This document shows positions 1-7,932 of a DNA stretch of 64,000 nucleotides, in pieces. This DNA is from Janibacter cremeus. GTDB taxonomy: Bacteria > Actinomycetota > Actinomycetes > Actinomycetales > Dermatophilaceae. The notes below the pieces were generated by a model. The model was not told the origin of the DNA, did no database searches, and saw only the letters and a program-made list of their open reading frames with translations. The DNA is taken from positions 558,001-622,000 of the forward strand of contig NZ_JACCAE010000001.1 in NCBI RefSeq assembly GCF_013409205.1, read 5' to 3'. The translations under genes and the position numbers were made by a program. The first letter of the stretch is position 1. Each line of letters opens with the position of its first letter.

Positions 1-607
1 TGGGCCGGACACGCCCGTTCATCGACTGGTGATGCCCTTGGTAGGGCGAGTACCCGCCCGTGGCGTCACGGTGGGCGGCGACCTCCCGAGTGATCGTCGA
101 GGGCGCCCGGCCCAGACCCACCGCGATCGAACGCATCGAGACGCCCTGCTTGACCCCATCGGCGATGGCCAGCCGCTCCTGCAGCGACAACAGCCGGCCC
201 GTGCCCACCACTTGATCCATGGGCTTGTTCATAGCCGGGCGTTTGGCCGGTGGGCCGGTGACGCGCCCATCGGGATAGATCTTTCGACCGTGGCTGCGCC
301 GGACCCCGCGCTTCCAGTACCGACCCGTATCGAGGGACACGCCGACTCGGCGGGCCGCGAGGGAGTGGTGCATGCCCTCGGCCAGCAGTCGGTCGAACTC
401 TGCCCGGGCCTTGGGCTTGCCCAACGGCAACGGCGCAGCCGGAACAAGGCCGGCCCCTACCAACAATCGACGAGCCAACCCGTGCGATCGGCCCACTGCG
501 CGCGCAGCCGCACCGATCGATCCCTCTCGCTCGAAGACGGTCACCACCTGGGCGATCAGCTCCGGCGTGACCTCAACAGGACGTCCTCGCCCCTGGGAAA
601 CAGACAT
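1..607 (-). CDS. IS30-family transposase, 5' part (runs off left edge)
   Basis: Reading the minus strand from ATG at 607 gives an open frame of 202 residues with no stop before the window edge. The N-terminal part resembles the helix-turn-helix of IS30 transposases, and a later segment (LSLQERLAIADGVKQG, then MRSIAVGLGRAPSTITREV) matches the second IS30 HTH that precedes the DDE domain. The catalytic domain must lie left of the window, so integrity cannot be judged. A long inverted repeat covers the start codon (604-650). The element lies 3' of infB and so does not interrupt it. Family assignment rests on the HTH motifs only. Confidence 0.85.
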   Translation of the reverse strand, partial: MSVSQGRGRPVEVTPELIAQVVTVFEREGSIGAAARAVGRSHGLARRLLVGAGLVPAAPLPLGKPKARAEFDRLLAEGMHHSLAARRVGVSLDTGRYWKRGVRRSHGRKIYPDGRVTGPPAKRPAMNKPMDQVVGTGRLLSLQERLAIADGVKQGVSMRSIAVGLGRAPSTITREVAAHRDATGGYSPYQGHHQSMNGRVRP

Positions 608-650
608 GGTCCTCGCAACTCCTCAGATCGAGGTGTTGCGAGGACCATGT
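604..650. repeat. Inverted repeat over the transposase start, probable IS end
   Basis: Positions 604-619 and 635-650 are perfect 16-base inverted arms, with a smaller CCTC/GAGG pair (621-624, 630-633) nested in the loop. The left arm contains the transposase ATG (605-607). The structure may be the terminal or subterminal repeat of the IS30-like element, and in mRNA it would fold over the start codon. The exact outer end of the element cannot be set without its other end. Confidence 0.6.
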
Positions 651-673
651 GAACCGAAGCTCTCGCCGGCCGG

Positions 674-729
674 CCCCCCTTCGAGGCTCGCGCCCGGGGG
701 CGCTCACACCTCAGGACACCGCCTTCGTC
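674..729. repeat. Dispersed intergenic repeat, copy A (3' of infB)
   Basis: This copy lies between the IS end and the infB stop. It shares two blocks with copy C inside cobIJ: CCCCCCTTCGAGGC (674-687) and the 23-base block at 707-729. The internal GCGCCC/GGGCGC pair (690-695, 698-703) makes a GC-rich hairpin just downstream of infB that could act as its terminator, although no T-run follows. Confidence 0.7.
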
Positions 730-744
730 GGTGGTACCGCTCGA

Positions 745-3594
745 TCAGACGCGGGGCTTCTCGCGCATCTCGTAGGTGGTGATCAGGTCACCGTTCTGGA
801 CGTCGTTGAAGCTGCCCAGGTTGATACCGCACTCGAAGCCCTCGCGGACCTCGGTGACGTCGTCCTTGAAGCGGCGCAGACCGGTCAGCTCGAGGCCCTC
901 GGTGATCACGACACCGTCGCGGGTGATGCGCGCCTTGGCGCCTCGCTTGATCAGGCCGCCGCGGACGATCGAACCGGCGATGTTGCCGAACTTGCTGGAG
1001 CGGAAGACCTCGCGGATCTCCGCCGAGCCGAGCTCGACCTCCTCGTACTCCGGCTTGAGCATGCCCTTCAGGGCCTGCTCGATCTCCTCGATGGCCTGGT
1101 AGATCACGCCGTAGTAGCGGATCTCCACGCCCTCGCGGTCGGCGACCTCGGCGTTCTGCCCCTCGGCCCGCACGTTGAAGCCGAGGATGATCGCGTCGGA
1201 GGCCATGGCCAGGTTGATGTTGTTCAGCGTGATCGCGCCGACGCCACGGTCGATGATCCGCAGATCGACCTCCTCGCCGACATCGATCTGCAGGAGGGCG
1301 TCCTCCAGCGCCTCGACCGAACCCGACACATCACCCTTGATGATGAGGTTGAGGGTGTCGATCTTGCCGGCGGCGATGACCTGGTCGAGGTCCTCGAGGC
1401 TGATCCGCTTGCGGGCCTTGGCCAGGCTGGCCTGGCGGTCGGCTGCCTCACGCTTCTCGGCGATCTGGCGCGCAGTGCGGTCATCGGGTGCGACGACGAA
1501 GGTGTCGCCGGCCCGCGGCACGGACGAGAGCCCGAGCACCTGGACCGGACGGGACGGGCCCGCTTCCTTCACCTGGTTGCCGTGCTCGTCGAGCATGGCT
1601 CGCACGCGGCCGTGGGCCGACCCGGTGACGATGGCGTCACCGACGTGCAGCGTGCCCGACTGGACGAGGACGGTCGCCGTGGCGCCGCGGCCCTTGTCCA
1701 GGTTGGCCTCGATCGCGACACCACGGGCGTCCCGGTCGGGGTTGGCCCGCATGTCCAGGGCCGCGTCCGCCGTGAGCAGGACCGCCTCGAGCAGGGCGTC
1801 GATGTTCTGGCTCTGCTTGGCCGAGACGTCGACGAACATCGTCTCGCCGCCGTACTCCTCGGCCACGAGGTTGTACTCGGTCAGCTGACCGCGCACCTTC
1901 GCCGGGTCCGCGCCCTCGACGTCCACCTTGTTGACCGCGACGACGATCGGCACGTCGGCGGCCTGGGCGTGGTTGAGCGCCTCGATGGTCTGCGGCATGA
2001 CGCCGTCGTCGGCAGCCACCACGAGGATCGCGATGTCGGTGACCTTCGCACCACGGGCACGCATGGCGGTGAACGCCTCGTGACCGGGGGTGTCGATGAA
2101 GGTCAGCGCACGCTCGGCGCCCTCGTGCTCGGTCTGGATCTGGTAGGCACCGATGTGCTGCGTGATGCCACCGGCCTCGCTGCCACCGGTGTCGGCGTTG
2201 CGGACGGCGTCCAGCAGGCGCGTCTTTCCGTGGTCGACGTGACCCATGACGGTGACGACCGGCGGGCGGGCCTGCAGGTCCTCCTCGTCCTCGTCCTCGA
2301 TACCGATGTCCAGGTCGACGTCGAAGGACTCGAAGAGCGCGCGCTCCTCCTCCTCCGGCGAGACGATCTCGATGATGTATCCGAGCTCGGCGCCGAGCAG
2401 CTGGAAGGTGTCCTCGTCCAACGACTGGGTCGCCGTGGCCATCTCACCGAGGTTGAACATCACGGTGACCAACGAGGCGGGGTTCGCGTCGATCTTCTCC
2501 GCGAAGTCGCTCATCGAAGCGCCCTGACGCACCCGGATCTTGGTGGTGCCGTCGCCGCGGGGGACGACGACGCCGCCCACCGACGGTGCTTGCATCTTCT
2601 CGAACTCGGCGCGCTTCGCCCGCTTCGACTTGCGCTGCTTGCGCTTGCCGCCGCCACGACCGAAGGCACCCTGGGTGCCGCCACGACCACCGGGGCCACC
2701 GCGGTAGCCACCGCCGCCGGGACGGCTGCCGGGGCCAGCACCGGGACGACCACGACCGGCACCGGGACCGCCGCGACCACCGGGCCGCTGGCCCGGACGC
2801 GGGACGGCCGAGCTGGCCGGCATCATCCCGGGCGACGGACGAGCGCCGCCACCCTCGGGACGCGCACCCGGAGCAGCTGCCGCCGGACGCTGACCGCCCT
2901 GGGCACCGCCACGACCGCCGGGACGCTGCCCCGGACGGGGCATTCCCTGGCTGGAGGCGAAGGGGTTGTTGCCGGGACGAGGACCGGCGCCGCCGCCCCC
3001 TTCGCGACGGGTACCCATGCCCTGGTTGGACGCGTAGGGGTTGTTGCCCGGACGCGGGCCCGGGCGGCCTGCGCTCGGCTTGGCCTGCGTGGGACGCGGG
3101 CCGGGAGTCGGGGGCTTGGGGCCCGGCTTGGCAGCCGGGGCACCCTCGTCGGACGCCTTGGCAGCCGGCTGCTCCGGGGCGGCCGGCTCCTCCGGGGTGA
3201 CAGGCTTCTCGGCGGCCGGCTGCTCAGGAGCGGCCGGGCCGGGCTTGGGTGCTGCGGGGCCGGGCGTCGGAGCCGGCGTGGCAGCGGGCTGGGACGGCTC
3301 GGCGGGAGTCGACGGCTGCGCCTGCGGCGCAGGAGCCTCGGCGGCCGGCGCCTTGGGAGCCGGCGTGGCCGGTCCCGGCTTGGCGGGTGAGGGCTTGGCC
3401 GCGGGCTTCGCGGCGGCCTTCTTCACCTTGGGATCGGGCGCAGGCGGGTTGTCCTTCACCTTGCGCACGACGGGTGCCTCGATCGTCGAGCTCGCAGACT
3501 TCACGAACTCCCCTATGTCACCCAGGTGGGTGAGCAGGGCCTTGCTGGAAACCCCGAGCTCCTTGGCGAGCTCGTGGACACGGACCTTGGCCAC
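745..3594 (-). CDS. infB: Translation initiation factor IF-2
   Basis: This 949-residue protein delivers fMet-tRNA to the 30S subunit using GTP. An IF2_N domain (about 1-55) is followed by a very long Ala/Pro/Gly/Arg-rich linker (about 56-350), typical of actinobacterial IF-2. The G domain shows G1 GHVDHGKT (451-458), G3 DTPGH (501-505) and G4 NKVD (555-558), and the usual C-terminal domains end in EKPRV. The start is GTG at 3594 with AAGGAGAA just upstream. It is the last gene of rimP-nusA-ylxR-infB. A CGAAGGGG/CCCCTTCG inverted pair lies in its linker at 2957-3005. Confidence 0.97.
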   Translation of the reverse strand: MAKVRVHELAKELGVSSKALLTHLGDIGEFVKSASSTIEAPVVRKVKDNPPAPDPKVKKAAAKPAAKPSPAKPGPATPAPKAPAAEAPAPQAQPSTPAEPSQPAATPAPTPGPAAPKPGPAAPEQPAAEKPVTPEEPAAPEQPAAKASDEGAPAAKPGPKPPTPGPRPTQAKPSAGRPGPRPGNNPYASNQGMGTRREGGGGAGPRPGNNPFASSQGMPRPGQRPGGRGGAQGGQRPAAAAPGARPEGGGARPSPGMMPASSAVPRPGQRPGGRGGPGAGRGRPGAGPGSRPGGGGYRGGPGGRGGTQGAFGRGGGKRKQRKSKRAKRAEFEKMQAPSVGGVVVPRGDGTTKIRVRQGASMSDFAEKIDANPASLVTVMFNLGEMATATQSLDEDTFQLLGAELGYIIEIVSPEEEERALFESFDVDLDIGIEDEDEEDLQARPPVVTVMGHVDHGKTRLLDAVRNADTGGSEAGGITQHIGAYQIQTEHEGAERALTFIDTPGHEAFTAMRARGAKVTDIAILVVAADDGVMPQTIEALNHAQAADVPIVVAVNKVDVEGADPAKVRGQLTEYNLVAEEYGGETMFVDVSAKQSQNIDALLEAVLLTADAALDMRANPDRDARGVAIEANLDKGRGATATVLVQSGTLHVGDAIVTGSAHGRVRAMLDEHGNQVKEAGPSRPVQVLGLSSVPRAGDTFVVAPDDRTARQIAEKREAADRQASLAKARKRISLEDLDQVIAAGKIDTLNLIIKGDVSGSVEALEDALLQIDVGEEVDLRIIDRGVGAITLNNINLAMASDAIILGFNVRAEGQNAEVADREGVEIRYYGVIYQAIEEIEQALKGMLKPEYEEVELGSAEIREVFRSSKFGNIAGSIVRGGLIKRGAKARITRDGVVITEGLELTGLRRFKDDVTEVREGFECGINLGSFNDVQNGDLITTYEMREKPRV
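2957..3005. repeat. Inverted GCGAAGGGG / CCCCTTCGC pair inside infB
   Basis: The 9-base arms 2957-2965 and 2997-3005 are perfectly complementary, with 31 bases between. They lie in the low-complexity linker coding region of infB and belong to the abundant octamer family described in the findings. Confidence 0.6.
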
Positions 3595-3690
3595 GTTTCT
3601 CCTTCTCTGGTCCGTCCTGAGAGAAGGCGCGGACCGTCGTCAGTTGAGGTGAATGCTCATTGCTGAGTACTCATCGGGTGCTCATCAGCG

Positions 3691-4050
3691 TCAAACCCGC
3701 TCTCGGCTGTGGTGCGTACGGTTGGTCGGTTCTTGCTGGTTGCTGCTGGGCTCGTCCTCGAGCCAGGCACGGACGGCGTCGGTCCCATCCACCCGCTGTC
3801 GGAACGCACGGGAGAAGGCCCGCCGCCGGACGGCGAACTCCAGGCAGGCGATGTCGGGGTGGAGCCACGCCCCACGACCCGGCACACGTCGACGCGGGTC
3901 CGGGATCGCCGTGGTCGGCCCACGATCATCCGTCACCACGACGATGCGCAGCAGTGTCGATCGGCTATCCCGTCCGCGACACCCGATGCACGTCCTGATC
4001 GGACCTGCCTGAGGTGCCTCGCACTGGAGTCCAGTCCGAGCGACGTCCAC
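3691..4050 (-). CDS. ylxR: YlxR-family nucleoid/RNA-binding protein
   Basis: This 119-residue protein carries the YlxR signature RTCIGCR near its N-terminus and a GRGAWLHPD segment, the family's conserved core. YlxR lies between nusA and infB in most Gram-positives, as here. The chosen start is GTG at 4050, 29 nt after the nusA stop, because longer in-frame extensions run into nusA. A weak AGGCGG lies upstream. The C-terminal tail (EPSSNQQEP...) is low-complexity. Family work suggests a link to RNase P or transcription; nothing here decides that. Confidence 0.88.
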   Translation of the reverse strand: MDVARTGLQCEAPQAGPIRTCIGCRGRDSRSTLLRIVVVTDDRGPTTAIPDPRRRVPGRGAWLHPDIACLEFAVRRRAFSRAFRQRVDGTDAVRAWLEDEPSSNQQEPTNRTHHSRERV

Positions 4051-4079
4051 AAGTCTACCGCCTATCCGACTCGGGTCGA

Positions 4080-5177
4080 TCACCCCGGGGACTGCCCGGG
4101 TACGGCGACGCCCCCACTGACGTCCGGAGCCGTGTCCGGGCGGATGTCGATGCGCCAGCCGGTGAGCTTGGCCGCCAGGCGGGCATTCTGCCCCTCCTTG
4201 CCGATGGCCAGCGAGAGCTGGTAATCCGGCACGACGACGCGGGCCGAGCGCAACTTGGGGTCGACGACCGTGACGGACTGCACCTTCGAGGGCGACAGGG
4301 CCGCGGAGATGAACTGCTGCGGATCCTGCGAGTAGTCGACGATGTCGATCTTCTCGCCCTGCAGGTGGCTCATGACGGCCCGCACGCGGGCACCCATCGC
4401 ACCGATGCACGCGCCCTTGGCGTTCAGGCCGGGGATCTTGGAGTGGACCGCGATCTTCGTGCGGTGGCCTGCCTCACGGGCCAGGGCCGCGATCTCGACC
4501 GAGCCGTCGGCGATCTCCGGGACCTCCATCGCGAAGAGCTTGCGCACGAGGTTGGGGTGGGTGCGCGACAGGCTGATCTCGGGGCCGCGCATGCCGCGCT
4601 TGACCGCGACCACGTAGACGCGCAGCCGCTCGCCGTGGGTGTACACCTCGCCGGGGACCTGCTCGGCCGACGGGAGGATGCCCTCGACCGTGCCGAAGTC
4701 GACCAGGACGTTGCGCGGGTTGGAGCTCTGCTGGATGACGCCGGCGACGATGTCGCCCTCGCGGCCGCGGAAGTCACCGAGGACCGCGTCGTCCTCGAGG
4801 TCACGCATGCGCTGGGTGATCACTTGGCGAGCGGTCGCCGCGGCGACGCGGCCGAAGTTGTCCGGGGTGTCCTCGAACTCCGGCCCCTGCTCCCGTCGCA
4901 TACGGGTGCGCATCAACGGGTTGCCGTCCTCGTCGACGGGCGGGGCCTCCCCTTCGGCCGGCTCGACCGGGACCTCCTCCTCGACCAGGTGCTCCTCGCG
5001 GGCCCAGACGATGACGTGCCCCTGCGTGCGGTCCAGCTCGACGCGGGCGTGCTTGTAGGCGCCCTCCGTGCGGTGGTATGCGCCCAGCAGGGCTGCTTCG
5101 ATCGCGTCCACGAGGACGTCGAAGGGGATCTCGCGCTCACGCTCGAGCGCCTTGAGTGCGTGGATGTCGATGTCCAT
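4080..5177 (-). CDS. nusA: Transcription termination/antitermination factor NusA
   Basis: This 365-residue NusA binds RNA polymerase and nascent RNA during pausing, termination and antitermination. The N-terminal polymerase-binding domain starts [12 protein letters not shown] and contains [10 protein letters not shown]. An S1 domain follows, then two KH domains, the first with the [14 protein letters not shown] loop. The length fits the short actinobacterial form without the C-terminal acidic repeats of E. coli. The gene starts 3 nt after the rimP stop (5181-5183) and is probably co-translated with it. Confidence 0.96.
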   Translation of the reverse strand: MDIDIHALKALEREREIPFDVLVDAIEAALLGAYHRTEGAYKHARVELDRTQGHVIVWAREEHLVEEEVPVEPAEGEAPPVDEDGNPLMRTRMRREQGPEFEDTPDNFGRVAAATARQVITQRMRDLEDDAVLGDFRGREGDIVAGVIQQSSNPRNVLVDFGTVEGILPSAEQVPGEVYTHGERLRVYVVAVKRGMRGPEISLSRTHPNLVRKLFAMEVPEIADGSVEIAALAREAGHRTKIAVHSKIPGLNAKGACIGAMGARVRAVMSHLQGEKIDIVDYSQDPQQFISAALSPSKVQSVTVVDPKLRSARVVVPDYQLSLAIGKEGQNARLAAKLTGWRIDIRPDTAPDVSGGVAVPGQSPG

Positions 5178-5180
5178 GGA

Positions 5181-5714
5181 TCAGGCCTCCATCTCGGCGT
5201 CGGCATCCACCGACGTGCTCTTGGGACGGGAGAACTCCACCTGGGCGATGCCCTTGGTGATCTCCACGAACGGAATGTGGGCGGTGTGCGGCTGCTGCTT
5301 CTTCGTGCCCTTGACGTGCAGGTCGACACCGTCGGCAGTGACCGCAAGGACCCGGCCGGTCTGCTCGCCCTCGGTCAGGCGCAGCTCGACGAGGCGGGAG
5401 ACGCAGCGGCGGAAGTGCACGGGCTCGGTCAGCGGGCGGTCGGTGCCGGGGGTCGAGACCTCGAGGGTGTACGGCTGGTCGCCCATGACGTCACTCGAGT
5501 CGAGTGCGTCGCTGACGAGACGAGTGGCGTCGGCGATCTCGTCGAGGGTCAGCGGCTCGACCGGGGTGTTCCCGACGACCTGCGCGACCGGTCGCTCGAC
5601 GATGATCCGGGCGACGCGCCGCTTGCCGGCCGGCGTCACCGTCACCGAGTCCACGACGAAGTCGTCACCCAGTGCTGCGGACACCTGCTCGTGGACGTCT
5701 TGGTCCGGACCCAT
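5181..5714 (-). CDS. rimP: Ribosome maturation factor RimP
   Basis: This 177-residue protein is needed for 30S maturation. It has the RimP N-terminal domain (DDFVVDSVTVTPAGKRRVARIIVE), a central YTLEVSTPGTDRPL segment typical of the family, and a C-terminal SH3-like domain. It is the first gene of the rimP-nusA-ylxR-infB unit. The ATG at 5714 is preceded by GGAAGG. It is divergent from the lipoprotein gene starting at 5800. Confidence 0.95.
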   Translation of the reverse strand: MGPDQDVHEQVSAALGDDFVVDSVTVTPAGKRRVARIIVERPVAQVVGNTPVEPLTLDEIADATRLVSDALDSSDVMGDQPYTLEVSTPGTDRPLTEPVHFRRCVSRLVELRLTEGEQTGRVLAVTADGVDLHVKGTKKQQPHTAHIPFVEITKGIAQVEFSRPKSTSVDADAEMEA

Positions 5715-5799
5715 GGGAAGCCTTCCGTGTGGAGTTGCCGTGCTGGGCCGACACTCTAGTCATGATCGAGCGCCGTTGCCTCGTGCGAGGATCGTCCCC

Positions 5800-6648
5800 G
5801 TGCCCTCCCCACCCAGTCGTCGACGCGTGCTCGCCGGTGCCCTCGCGGCCGGTGTCACGACCCTGAGCGGCTGCGGGGTGCGGCTGGAGGACGGCGCGCC
5901 GCACATTCCCTTCGTCCCGACGAGAGAGCCGGTCCCCGGCGAGTCGGCCCTGCTGGCGATGCTGGGGGCGCTCGAGACAAGTGACGAAGAGCACGCCGGC
6001 GAGCGGGCCGATCTGCTGCGGACGGCGCTTCTGGATGCCCAGGTGCCACAGGACCTGGTCGACGGTGTCACTGCCCCGGCACCCGGGGGTGAGGTCGTCT
6101 CGGCCTTCGAGGGGTCGATCCGCGACTGCGGCCCGGGAGTGCTGCCGCTCATCGGCCGGCTGACCGCCACCCACCGGATCACCACCCACGCCCAGGAGGA
6201 TCTGTGGAGCCAGCCGGGCACCAAGGCGTGGTCGACGGGCGCGGTCGCGGCCGATGCCCGGCAGGCGACCCTGGCGACGATCTACGCGCTGGACCTCATC
6301 GCTGCGCGGGCCACTGACGAGCGGATCTCGAAGCAGGTCCTCGACGCCGGCAAGGGTCTGCGCCAGCTGAGCGTGCGCCAGACGACGGCAGCGGGTGAGG
6401 CGGTGCGTCCCGCTCCCCTGGGTTACGACGTGCCCCACGAGCTGACCCCGCAGGAGGGCCGGGCACTCGGGCGGCGCTGCTTCGAGCGGTTGCTCGCGGC
6501 CTACGGGGGCACCTTCTACCGTCTGGGCGACGACCGGGCCGCGGCGCTCGAGGTGACCGAGTGGATGGTCACGGTGGAACAGCTCTCGCGTGGCCGGTTC
6601 TCGCTGGTCGTCCCGGTCCTCTACGGGGACGACCCGACCGCCTCGTGA
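5800..6648 (+). CDS. DUF4439-type ferritin-like lipoprotein
   Basis: This 282-residue protein begins with three arginines, a hydrophobic stretch and a lipobox LSGC (residues 22-25), so it is probably exported (Tat or Sec) and lipid-anchored at Cys25. The rest is helical and matches my recollection of the actinobacterial DUF4439 ferritin-like domain that often follows divergent to rimP. The GTG start at 5800 is the in-frame start that keeps the signal peptide at normal length. Its stop overlaps the next start (GTGA at 6645-6648), so the two are coupled. Function is unknown. Confidence 0.75.
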   Translation: MPSPPSRRRVLAGALAAGVTTLSGCGVRLEDGAPHIPFVPTREPVPGESALLAMLGALETSDEEHAGERADLLRTALLDAQVPQDLVDGVTAPAPGGEVVSAFEGSIRDCGPGVLPLIGRLTATHRITTHAQEDLWSQPGTKAWSTGAVAADARQATLATIYALDLIAARATDERISKQVLDAGKGLRQLSVRQTTAAGEAVRPAPLGYDVPHELTPQEGRALGRRCFERLLAAYGGTFYRLGDDRAAALEVTEWMVTVEQLSRGRFSLVVPVLYGDDPTAS

Positions 6649-7541
6649 GGGTCAAGGACGCGGCCGCGCTGGTGCCCGTGGCCTTCGCCGAGCGGATCGC
6701 CGATCTCGAGGCCGAAGGGGGCCCGCCCGGCACCGATTGGGTGGCTGCGCTCCCCCACCTGATCGTCGACGTGCTCCACGAGTGGTCCCTCGAGGTCGAC
6801 GGGCCCGCGATGACCGGACGTTGCGCGCTCGTGCTGCCCGTGCGGGGTCCCGACGGCCGGGCCGCGCTCAAGCTCGGTTGGCCGCACGCCGAGGCCGAGG
6901 GTGAGCACCTCGCGCTGCGGGCCTGGGACGGACACTCGGCGGTGCGCCTGCTGGCCGCCGACCCACGCCGCTCGGTGCTGCTGCTCGAGCGCCTGACGAG
7001 CGAGGACCTCACCGACCTGTGGGACGAGGAGGCCGTCGCGGTCATCGCGGGCTTGTACCCCGACCTGCACACCGACCCGCTGCCGCAGGTGCGCACGCTC
7101 CTGCCATGGGTCCGCCAGGTCCTCTCCCGCCCGGCCGCCCGACGACTCCCCCGGCAGGTCCTCGAGCAGGCGCGGTCCACCCTTCGCTCGCTGGAGGGTG
7201 AACAGGTGCGGCTGCTGCACGGCGACCTGCACTACGCCAACGTCCTGTCCGACGGCACCGACTGGGTCGCCATCGACCCCAAGCCCGTCAACGGGCACCC
7301 CACCTGGGAGGTCGCGCCCCTGCTGTGGAACCGCTCGCAGGAGATGGGCACCGGCGCCTCGCTGCGCTGGTCGGTGCGCCGGCGGATCGAAGTGGCGTGC
7401 GCCGTCGCCGGGCTCGAGGAGGAGGTCGTCCGCCCGGTCGGCGCCCTGCGCGAGGTGGTCAATGCGATCCGGGCGCTCGAGGAGGACGACCAGGACCGGG
7501 TCTCGCTGGCGATCTCGATCATCAAGGCCCTCGGCGACTGA
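6645..7541 (+). CDS. Aminoglycoside/hydroxyurea-type small-molecule kinase
   Basis: This 298-residue protein resembles the APH(6)/hydroxyurea antibiotic-resistance kinase family. It has an ATP-binding N-lobe (GRCALVLPVRGPDGRAALKLGW), the catalytic loop LLHGDLHYANVL with the HxDxxxxN pattern, and the metal-binding DPKP segment (WVAIDPKPVNGHP). The start is the GTG overlapping the stop of the lipoprotein gene. The true substrate is unknown; chromosomal members need not confer resistance. Confidence 0.85.
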   Translation: MRVKDAAALVPVAFAERIADLEAEGGPPGTDWVAALPHLIVDVLHEWSLEVDGPAMTGRCALVLPVRGPDGRAALKLGWPHAEAEGEHLALRAWDGHSAVRLLAADPRRSVLLLERLTSEDLTDLWDEEAVAVIAGLYPDLHTDPLPQVRTLLPWVRQVLSRPAARRLPRQVLEQARSTLRSLEGEQVRLLHGDLHYANVLSDGTDWVAIDPKPVNGHPTWEVAPLLWNRSQEMGTGASLRWSVRRRIEVACAVAGLEEEVVRPVGALREVVNAIRALEEDDQDRVSLAISIIKALGD

Positions 7542-7583
7542 GGCCACCCCGGCGTGGCGCAACCCTCGAGTCGATCGGCGGTC

Positions 7584-7595
7584 TAGGATCCAGCC
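7584..7595 (+). promoter_or_regulatory. Leaderless promoter of the GlsB-like gene
   Basis: TAGGAT (7584-7589) lies 6 nt before the ATG at 7596 and no Shine-Dalgarno sequence is present. This matches the leaderless pattern common in actinobacteria, with transcription starting at or next to the A of ATG. Confidence 0.65.
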
Positions 7596-7856
7596 ATGCT
7601 TCTCATCGGCCTCATTCTCTTCGGCATGATCATCGGTGCCGGGGCACAGTTGCTGCTCGGACGGGAGCATGGCGCCATCGATTGGACCGTGGCGATCGTC
7701 AGCGGACTCCTCGGATCCTTCGTCGGCGGCCTGCTGAGCAGTGTGTTGGCCGGAGACGGCTTGGAGCTGCGGGCCAGCGGACTCATCGGCTCACTCGTCG
7801 GTGCCGTGATCGTGACCGCAGGCTGGCGCTGGTACGTGGCGCGGCCACGGGCGTAG
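7596..7856 (+). CDS. GlsB/YeaQ/YmgE-type small membrane protein
   Basis: This 86-residue protein is almost entirely hydrophobic with Gly-rich helices (LILFGMIIGAGAQLLLG, SGLLGSFVGGLLSSVL, GLIGSLVGAVIVTAGW), giving three membrane segments. This is the transglycosylase-associated/GlsB family linked to general stress. It appears monocistronic, with its own leaderless promoter. Confidence 0.8.
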   Translation: MLLIGLILFGMIIGAGAQLLLGREHGAIDWTVAIVSGLLGSFVGGLLSSVLAGDGLELRASGLIGSLVGAVIVTAGWRWYVARPRA

Positions 7857-7932
7857 TCCACTACGTCCCACCCGACGCCGCCACGCGACGCCGCCACCCG
7901 ACGGCGTGCGCAGCGGGTGAGACGGTGGAGGA

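Noticed and set aside
649..3390. A 913-codon open frame on the plus strand opposite infB
   Set aside because: It mirrors IF-2 codons, is rich in Asp/Leu/Val/Gly and has no domain. High-GC genes commonly leave such antisense frames.
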